In this document: piece by piece, positions 1 to 4,238 of the stretch | Position numbering within the stretch: the stretch's first letter is position 1 | Layout: each line of letters begins with the position of its first letter | From: Hyphomicrobiales bacterium | GTDB taxonomy: Bacteria > Pseudomonadota > Alphaproteobacteria > Rhizobiales > Xanthobacteraceae | Reading direction: 5' to 3' | Assembly (NCBI GenBank): GCA_003164375.1 | Contig: PLTE01000386.1 | Coordinates: 2,832-8,816, forward strand | Length of the DNA: 5,985 nt | Made by a program: the position numbers and the translations under genes | The notes under the pieces: generated by a model | The model's input: only the letters and a program-made list of their open reading frames with translations | Database searches by the model: none | Told to the model about the DNA's origin: nothing

Positions 1-55
1 ACTCCCGACCCCCAGATTCGTAGTCTGGTGCTCTATCCAGCTGAGCTACGGGCGC
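1..55 (-). tRNA. tRNA-Arg (anticodon ACG), 3' part cut by the window edge
   Basis: Read on the minus strand from position 55, the sequence folds as a tRNA. It has acceptor 5' strand GCGCCCG (55-49), TA, D stem GCTC/GAGC around loop AGCTGGATA, and anticodon stem CCAGA/TCTGG enclosing CTACGAA. The anticodon is therefore ACG (21-19), which reads CGN arginine codons after A34 is edited to inosine. A five-base variable loop GGGTC and the T-stem strand GGGAG follow. The T loop starts at position 1, and the rest of the T arm, the acceptor 3' strand and any encoded CCA lie outside the window. All visible stems pair fully, so this looks like a functional gene. It lies 63 nt beyond the kinase stop codon in the same orientation. 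Confidence 0.96.
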
Positions 56-67
56 GGCGCGCCGTAG

Positions 68-94
68 CTATAGGCTTCGGCGCTTTAAGGCAAG
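68..94 (-). promoter_or_regulatory. Candidate promoter of the tRNA-Arg gene
   Basis: On the minus strand CTTGCC (94-89) resembles the alphaproteobacterial -35 CTTGAC, and CTATAG (73-68) resembles the -10 CTATAT. The spacer is 15 nt, shorter than the usual 16-18. Transcription would begin near 61-62, about six bases before the mature tRNA 5' end. The stretch after the -10 is very GC-rich (GCTACGGCGCGCC), the kind of discriminator found at stringently controlled stable-RNA promoters. Placement is convincing; spacing and -35 are not ideal. Confidence 0.42.
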
Positions 95-118
95 GCGAGA
101 CCGCGACCGTTGCCGGGG

Positions 119-1585
119 TTAACCCTGCGCCCGCGCCCCGCGATGGGCGGCAAGCTCGACCGCGCGGTCGGGGATGGTGAAGCGCAGCGTCGCGCCGATG
201 GTGCCCTCGACCAGGCGGATGTCGCCGCCGTGCGCCCGCACCAGTTCGGCGGCAATCGCCAGGCCAAGGCCGGAGCCGCCGGTGCGGGTCGAGCCCTGGA
301 ACGCCTCGAACAGGTGGGCGGTCGCTTGCGCGGGAAAGCCCGGTCCGGTGTCGGACACTTCGATGACGACGACTGAGCCCTCGCGGCGGCCGGTGATGCG
401 GATCTGGTCGCGGCCGGGATCGCGCGCGGCCCGGCTTTCCAAGGCCTGTAACGCGTTGCGCGAAAGGTTCAACAGGATGCGGAACAGCTGGTCGTAGTCG
501 GCGTCGACCGTGAGCCCGCGCTCGACCGCGCTGATCCAGCGCACCGGCCCGTCAGGCGCCAGGCCAAGCGTCTCGTGCACCTCCTCGACCAAAGGTTCGA
601 GCAGGATGGGCTTGCGGTCCGGCGGCGGTTCCTGCACCCGGCCGTAGGACAATGTCGATTGGCAGAACGCGATGGCGCGCTCCAGCGCATGCATCAGCTT
701 CGGCGCAAAGCGCTGCACGCCGGGATCGGGAATGCGCGCCAGCCGGTCGGAGAACAGCTGCGCCGAGGCCAACAGATTGCGCAGATCGTGGTTGATCTTC
801 GACACCGCGAGCCCGAGCGCGGCGAGCCGGTTTTTCTGATGCAGCATCGAGGCGATCTCGATCTGCATGGTGGCGAGCTCGCGCTCGGCGGTGCCGATCT
901 CATCGACCCGCCCGGACGGCGCGATGACGCGATCGGGGTTTTCCGGAGCGGCGCGGAACGCGACCATATTGGCGGTGACGCGGCGCATCGGCCGCACGAA
1001 CATGTAATGCAAAGCCAGATAAACCAACGCCGCGGTGATGCCGGAGATGACGAGCGACAGGAAAAGAATATCCGTCGAATAACGCAGCATCGCCTTGCGC
1101 AGCGGCGTTTCGTCCATGATCAGTTCGATATATTCGCCGCCCATCGGCGCCGGGCCGACCACGCGCATCTCGCTGTTCTTGGTGGCGAGCATCATCGCAA
1201 ACGCGTCGACGATGGCGTCGAGCGTAGTGAAATTGCGCATGTCGAAGGTATCGGCGACCGGCGGCGGCATGTCGTCGATCGCCAGCATGCGCCGGCGCGT
1301 GCCCATCTTCATGGCGACGGCGCGGGCGCCTATCGAATCGAGAATTTCTTTGGCGAGCGTATCCGACACCACGCCGTTCGGCGCGGCCTCGAGCACCAGC
1401 GCCGCGGTATAACCGGTCGCCAGGCGATCTTTTAGCCAGACGACGCGGAAATTGGCGACCGAAGGCACATAGATCAGCACTTCCGCGATCATCACGAACA
1501 GGATCGTGAGGACGAGGAGCTTGCCCGAAAGACCGAAGCGCGGCGTCCGGACCGGTTCCGGGCGCGCCGCGGATTGTTCGCTCAT
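119..1585 (-). CDS. Membrane-bound sensor histidine kinase, HAMP type, no adjacent response regulator
   Basis: This 488-residue inner-membrane kinase should sense a periplasmic or membrane signal, autophosphorylate on histidine and pass the phosphate to an unidentified response regulator. Visible parts in order: a short cytoplasmic N-terminus; TM1 at about 21-42; a periplasmic domain of about 125 residues (45-170) that matches no sensor fold I recognise; TM2 at about 172-197; a HAMP-like linker with RPMRRV at 198-203 running to about 248; an H box KINHDLRNLL with phospho-acceptor His266; an N box LLNLSRNALQ with Asn377; a G1 box DTGPGF (412-417); and a G2 box GSGLGLAI (437-444). All catalytic boxes are intact. 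No receiver domain is fused, and no regulator gene lies in the window. The ATG at 1585 is preferred over a GTG at 1678 in the same frame because it has GAGG eight bases upstream and leaves a normal N-terminus before TM1. The gene lies 114 nt downstream of the oxidoreductase without a terminator between them, so co-transcription is plausible. The cognate signal is unknown. Confidence 0.93.
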   Translation of the reverse strand: MSEQSAARPEPVRTPRFGLSGKLLVLTILFVMIAEVLIYVPSVANFRVVWLKDRLATGYTAALVLEAAPNGVVSDTLAKEILDSIGARAVAMKMGTRRRMLAIDDMPPPVADTFDMRNFTTLDAIVDAFAMMLATKNSEMRVVGPAPMGGEYIELIMDETPLRKAMLRYSTDILFLSLVISGITAALVYLALHYMFVRPMRRVTANMVAFRAAPENPDRVIAPSGRVDEIGTAERELATMQIEIASMLHQKNRLAALGLAVSKINHDLRNLLASAQLFSDRLARIPDPGVQRFAPKLMHALERAIAFCQSTLSYGRVQEPPPDRKPILLEPLVEEVHETLGLAPDGPVRWISAVERGLTVDADYDQLFRILLNLSRNALQALESRAARDPGRDQIRITGRREGSVVVIEVSDTGPGFPAQATAHLFEAFQGSTRTGGSGLGLAIAAELVRAHGGDIRLVEGTIGATLRFTIPDRAVELAAHRGARAQG

Positions 1586-1593
1586 CAGCCGAG

Positions 1594-1597
1594 CCTC
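1594..1597 (-). promoter_or_regulatory. Ribosome binding site deciding the kinase start
   Basis: GAGG, within GCGAGG on the minus strand, ends eight bases before the ATG at 1585. The alternative upstream GTG at 1678 would add 31 residues with no kinase or membrane-segment features, which supports the shorter product. Confidence 0.6.
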
Positions 1598-1699
1598 GCT
1601 GCTACCAATGTCCCGTTGCGATAGGCGCCAATTCTGCCGCAACGCCGGCACGCCACCAGTGACAACGCCTGCAGTCACAATGCCTTAGGGACACGCTGG

Positions 1700-3166
1700 T
1701 CAACCAAAACGACGCAGCAACCCTATGATGCGATGCACCAGCGGCGACGTCAAACCTCTGGTGAAATAGGTCATCGCGGCGTGTTTTCCCACCTCCGCAT
1801 AGGTCGGATACGGCACGATGACGCCTGCCATGGCGCCGATATTGAGTTTTTGGTTGATGGCGAGCGTCCAGGCGGCGATGTTTTCGGCCGCCCCCGCACC
1901 GACGATGGTCGCGCCGAGAATATCTCCTCGGCGATCGGTGATGACCTTGATGTGACCATCGGTCGCCCCGGTTGCCTGGGCGCGGTCGTTGTCGCGATAG
2001 GCCGAGCGCAAGACGCGAATGATGCCGGAATGCGCGCGCGCCTCGTCCTCGACCAGACCGACCTGGGCCAGTTCGGGATCGGTGAAGGTCACCCGCGGCA
2101 CGGCAAGCAGGTCGGCCCGCACCGCCGTGCGGAACAGCGCATGGCGGATGACGAGTCCAGCATGATGATTGGCCAATTGCGTCGATCGCGGTCCGTCGGT
2201 GACGTCGCCGATCGCATAGACCTGCTTGTTGCTGGTGCGCAGCCGCCGGTCGACCACGATGCCGTTCGGCTGGTAGCGGATGCCGGCTGCGTCGAGGTCG
2301 AGATTTTCCAGGTTCGGCCGGCGCCCAGCGGCGACCAACAGATGGGTGCCTTCGATGGTTTCCTTGCGGTGTTGTTCTCCCGCCGTGGTGACGATATCGA
2401 CTTGCACCCGCGCCAGCGCGCGCCGCACTTGCGCCACCTCGACACCGCTGCGCACAACGATGCCGTCGCGGGCGAGCGCATCGAGCACGATGCCGGCGCA
2501 TTCCGCATCCTCATCGGCAAGCGGCATCGCCGCTTCGAGCACGGTGACCTCGGCGCCGAGCCGGCGGAATGCCTGCGCCAGTTCGAGGCCGACCGAGCCG
2601 GCGCCGATGACAATGAGATGGCGCGGACAATCGGCGAGATCGAACACCGTTTCATTGGTCAAATGCGGCGTATCGGCAAGCCCCGGGATTGCCGGCACGA
2701 CGGGCGAAGAGCCGGTGGCGATGATGAAGCGCCGGGATTTGACGTCGAAACCATTCACCTTAACCGTCGTCCGATCGGTGAAGCGCCCTGCCCCGTCAAG
2801 GACGCGTACGCCGAGGCCAGTGAAGCGTTCGCGCGAGTCCTGCGGCGCGACCGCGGCGATGACGTCACGCACATGGTCGCGCGCCGCGGCATAGGCGCTG
2901 AAATTGGCGCCGGGGCGCGCGCCATTTCTCCAGCCGCTATTGCGCCACCCACCATTCCGCAAGATTTGGGCGCGCTCGGCCGCCGCGAGCAGCGCCTTGG
3001 AGGGTAGCGCGCCGCTATTGAGGCTCTCGCCGCCCATTTTGGCCTTTTCGATCAGCACCACATTGACGCCGAAAGCGGCCGCCGCGGACGCCGCCGCAAG
3101 CCCGCCGGGGCCGGCGCCGATCACGCAGATGTCCGGCTTGATCTGTTGTCGGGTATCTTCGGTCAT
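1700..3166 (-). CDS. FAD/NAD-dependent oxidoreductase of the dihydrolipoamide dehydrogenase/mercuric reductase fold, lacking the redox cysteines
   Basis: The 488-residue product has the full architecture of the class I pyridine nucleotide-disulphide oxidoreductases. An FAD-binding Rossmann motif GAGPGG is at 17-22. A second, NAD-type motif GAGSVG is at 188-193, with Glu211 ending the next strand, which favours NADH over NADPH. The FAD-contact motif AIGD is at 318-321, and a C-terminal dimerisation domain starts near VPRVTFTDPELAQVGL (356-371). The active-site segment is abnormal: family members read GGxCLNxGCxPSK, while here GGESLNSGALPSK (45-57) has Ser48 and Ala53 in place of both cysteines. 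Near the C-terminus VPYPTYAE (451-458) has Tyr453 where dihydrolipoamide dehydrogenases carry the catalytic His; mercuric reductases also have Tyr there, and Glu458 remains. The fold and both cofactor sites look intact, so it is probably a flavoprotein with altered chemistry, perhaps a non-dithiol NADH oxidoreductase; the substrate is unknown. The start is set by the FAD motif close behind it. A GGAG lies about 16 nt upstream, rather far for a strong ribosome site. It is divergent from rpmH and upstream of the kinase. Confidence 0.92.
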   Translation of the reverse strand: MTEDTRQQIKPDICVIGAGPGGLAAASAAAAFGVNVVLIEKAKMGGESLNSGALPSKALLAAAERAQILRNGGWRNSGWRNGARPGANFSAYAAARDHVRDVIAAVAPQDSRERFTGLGVRVLDGAGRFTDRTTVKVNGFDVKSRRFIIATGSSPVVPAIPGLADTPHLTNETVFDLADCPRHLIVIGAGSVGLELAQAFRRLGAEVTVLEAAMPLADEDAECAGIVLDALARDGIVVRSGVEVAQVRRALARVQVDIVTTAGEQHRKETIEGTHLLVAAGRRPNLENLDLDAAGIRYQPNGIVVDRRLRTSNKQVYAIGDVTDGPRSTQLANHHAGLVIRHALFRTAVRADLLAVPRVTFTDPELAQVGLVEDEARAHSGIIRVLRSAYRDNDRAQATGATDGHIKVITDRRGDILGATIVGAGAAENIAAWTLAINQKLNIGAMAGVIVPYPTYAEVGKHAAMTYFTRGLTSPLVHRIIGLLRRFG

Positions 3167-3188
3167 TTAAGGTTTCGGTGGTCTCCGG

Positions 3189-3208
3189 GCTGTCACAGCT
3201 ATTCTATA
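3189..3208 (-). promoter_or_regulatory. Weak candidate -10 and palindrome upstream of the oxidoreductase
   Basis: On the minus strand TATAGAAT (3208-3201) resembles a -10 element. It would start transcription near 3194 and give a leader of about 28 nt. No good -35 lies 16-18 nt upstream; the nearest TTG-containing hexamer (TTGCCT) is too close. Immediately downstream is a perfect 5+1+5 palindrome, GCTGTCACAGC (3189-3199), overlapping the inferred start site and therefore in an operator-like position. Palindromes of this size occur by chance, so this is only a candidate. Confidence 0.25.
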
Positions 3209-3257
3209 GTCCTCCGATCAAGGCAATGCGCAGGCCGATTCGGGCGGAAAATCGCGG

Positions 3258-3298
3258 CCCGACCCAATCACCGCCCGACCGAATCACTTCCCGACCCA
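3258..3298 (+). repeat. Three direct repeats with exact 16-bp period in the divergent promoter region
   Basis: The units begin at 3258, 3274 and 3290: CCCGACCCAATCACCG, CCCGACCGAATCACTT, then CCCGACCCA before similarity is lost. The first two agree at 12 of 16 positions, and the third keeps the first nine bases of unit one. The block ends 33 nt before the rpmH -35 and about 50 nt beyond the candidate oxidoreductase -10. Spacing of about 1.5 helical turns would put successive units on alternating faces of the DNA. It could be a regulator-binding array or simple duplicated sequence; no known site family is recognised. Confidence 0.6.
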
Positions 3299-3331
3299 TG
3301 GCAAAGCGCTGACAATGGCTGAGAAGTCACG

Positions 3332-3360
3332 TTGACGAGCCGGGAGCCCTCCCCTATAAG
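3332..3360 (+). promoter_or_regulatory. Sigma70-type promoter for the rpmH-rnpA-yidC cluster
   Basis: TTGACG (3332-3337) and TATAAG (3355-3360) are separated by exactly 17 nt, a near-consensus housekeeping promoter, also readable in the alphaproteobacterial form GTTGAC/CTATAA. Transcription would start near 3367 and leave a leader of about 70 nt before the rpmH GTG. This strength fits a ribosomal protein gene. The spacer contains the inverted repeat GGGAG-CC-CTCCC (3342-3353). No second promoter was recognised before rnpA or yidC, so this one may drive the whole cluster. Confidence 0.75.
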
Positions 3361-3425
3361 CCGCGCCTATCGCGCCGCTACGACCTGCGGGCGGATACCA
3401 AGCCTGCCACAGTTGGGCGCGCAGC

Positions 3426-3429
3426 GGAG
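3426..3429 (+). promoter_or_regulatory. Ribosome binding site of rpmH
   Basis: GGAG (within CGGAGA) ends eight bases before the GTG at 3438. It fixes the non-ATG start of a gene too short to be found reliably by length. Confidence 0.8.
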
Positions 3430-3437
3430 ATTTCCCC

Positions 3438-3572
3438 GTGAAACGGACCTATCAGCCGAGCAAATTGGTGCGCAAACGCCGTCATGGCTTTCGCGCCCGC
3501 ATGGCCACCAAGGGCGGCCGCAAGGTGCTTTCGGCGCGCCGCGGCCAGGGCCGCAAAAAGCTCAGCGCCTGA
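3438..3572 (+). CDS. rpmH: 50S ribosomal protein L34
   Basis: The 44-residue product begins MKRTYQPSKLVRKRRHGFRA and ends GRKKLSA. This is the universal L34 pattern at the usual length of about 44-47 residues. L34 is a small, very basic protein of the large ribosomal subunit that packs into 23S rRNA. Here 20 of the 44 residues are Lys or Arg (or His), as expected. Translation starts at GTG, supported by GGAG eight bases upstream and by the conserved N-terminus with no room for an extension. It is the first gene of the classical rpmH-rnpA-yidC cluster and follows a strong promoter. Linking L34 with the RNase P protein couples ribosome and tRNA-processing supply in many bacteria. Nothing appears broken. 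Confidence 0.97.
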   Translation: MKRTYQPSKLVRKRRHGFRARMATKGGRKVLSARRGQGRKKLSA

Positions 3573-3660
3573 GCGTGCGCGCACGGCCGGGCGCAGCTGT
3601 CGCTGTTCCGTAAAGTCGAACCCTAAAGTCGGCGCAAAAACCGACCCCAAAGTCTGCACC
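3573..3660 (+). other. rpmH-rnpA spacer with repeats and small hairpins, no visible ribosome site
   Basis: This 88-nt spacer opens with a perfect 12-bp palindrome CGTGCGCGCACG (3574-3585), directly after the rpmH stop. It then carries three AAAGTC copies (3612-3617, 3625-3630, 3649-3654), the first two preceded by T and each spaced by a run ending in ACCC. A possible stem GTCGG/CCGAC (3628-3632 with 3641-3645) closes an A-rich eight-base loop. No purine-rich Shine-Dalgarno sequence precedes the rnpA ATG at 3661. The hairpins could reduce rnpA expression relative to rpmH, but each is short. Confidence 0.4.
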
Positions 3661-4161
3661 ATGGAGCGCTTGAAACGCCGGACGGACTTTCGGGCTGCCG
3701 CCCAGTCGGCCGCCAATGGCATGCGGGCGCCGGGCAAGGCGTTCGTCTTGCAGGCGCGCTTGCGCGAGGATCGGGGCGCGGTCCGGGTCGGTTTTACGGT
3801 GTCGCGCCAGGTCGGCAATGCGGTCGAACGCAACCGCGTGCGGCGCCGGTTGCGGGAAATCGTGCGGCTTGGCGGGGGCGCCACACTTTACTCCGGCCAC
3901 GACTACGTGCTGATCGGCAGGCGACCGGGGCTGACGCTGCCGTTTAGCGACATGGTGCGGGATTTCGCAGCCGCCGTCCGCCGCGTTCACGCCACCGCGC
4001 CGGCAACGGGGGCCACAGCCGACCCCGCTGCAGGTCAGGGAACCGAAGGCAAACGAACTGGTGCTGGCAACGGCCGGTCCCTACATAGAGCGGGCTCGTC
4101 CAATGGGCCGGGTCGGCGCCGCGGGCAGCGCCCAAAGCCGCAGAACCGAACTCCGTCATGA
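3661..4161 (+). CDS. rnpA: Ribonuclease P protein component with an extended basic C-terminal tail
   Basis: The product is the protein subunit of RNase P, which helps the catalytic RNA bind precursor tRNAs and remove their 5' leaders. The family's N-terminus is seen in MERLKRRTDF (1-10). The central strand RVGFTVSRQVGNAVERNR leads into the diagnostic RNR helix ERNRVRRRLRE (56-66), which contacts the RNA. The stretch HDYVLIGRRPG (80-90) and a final helix ending near residue 112 complete the fold. The protein is 166 residues, against roughly 110-140 for most relatives. Residues 113-166 form a tail rich in Gly, Arg, Pro, Thr and Gln with no predicted structure. The frame is open far upstream, but ATG at 3661 matches the family start; no Shine-Dalgarno is visible, so translation may depend on rpmH. 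The TGA at 4159 overlaps an ATG at 4158 that opens a 26-codon frame leading to yidC. Confidence 0.95.
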   Translation: MERLKRRTDFRAAAQSAANGMRAPGKAFVLQARLREDRGAVRVGFTVSRQVGNAVERNRVRRRLREIVRLGGGATLYSGHDYVLIGRRPGLTLPFSDMVRDFAAAVRRVHATAPATGATADPAAGQGTEGKRTGAGNGRSLHRAGSSNGPGRRRGQRPKPQNRTPS

Positions 4162-4238
4162 GCCGCCGCGAGCGCGCTGAACAAGAGCCAGCATTGCAAG
4201 AACCAACCTTGCAAGAATTTTGGATGAGCACGGCATGA
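4158..4238 (+). CDS. Possible 26-residue linking ORF between rnpA and yidC
   Basis: An ATG at 4158 overlaps the rnpA stop as ATGA. The frame runs 26 codons (MSRRERAEQEPALQEP, then TLQEFWMSTA) and its TGA at 4236-4238 overlaps the yidC ATG at 4235, again as ATGA. The peptide is charged, Glu/Gln-rich and without a membrane segment. TTGCAAGAA occurs twice at a 15-bp period (4194-4202, 4209-4217), so LQE is repeated in the peptide. It is not the YidD protein often found at this position, which is around 70-85 residues and cysteine-containing. There is no clear ribosome site. It might be a real coupling ORF that passes ribosomes from rnpA to yidC, or simply an untranslated spacer; a short frame with these overlaps can arise by chance. 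Product function is not recognised. Confidence 0.3.
   Translation: MSRRERAEQEPALQEPTLQEFWMSTA

Noticed and set aside
56..118. Terminator after the kinase gene
   Set aside because: No stable GC-rich stem followed by T residues was found on the minus strand; the segment is better explained as the tRNA promoter.
575..1435. 286-codon plus-strand frame opposite the kinase
   Set aside because: Antisense shadow of the kinase coding region; composition dominated by Arg, His and Asp, with no domain or ribosome site.
1659..1678. GTGAC/GTCAC inverted repeat between the oxidoreductase and the kinase
   Set aside because: Only five base pairs with a ten-base loop and no following T run; too weak for a terminator or operator call.
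1602..2501. 299-codon minus-strand frame overlapping the oxidoreductase and the kinase upstream region
   Set aside because: It overlaps the oxidoreductase in another frame on the same strand and gives an Arg/His-rich low-complexity product with no motif.
1733..3007. 424-codon open frame on the plus strand opposite the oxidoreductase
   Set aside because: It is antisense to a gene with clear FAD and NAD motifs. The translation is rich in Arg/His/Asp with no recognisable domain, as expected of a shadow frame in GC-rich DNA.
3167..3437. Replication origin next to rpmH
   Set aside because: rpmH often neighbours dnaA and oriC, but no DnaA-box-like TTATCCACA cluster or AT-rich stretch is present, and the divergent neighbour is an oxidoreductase rather than dnaA.
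3332..3613. 93-codon plus-strand frame across the rpmH promoter and gene
   Set aside because: It would start within the rpmH -35 and read rpmH in the wrong frame; L34 in the other frame is certain.
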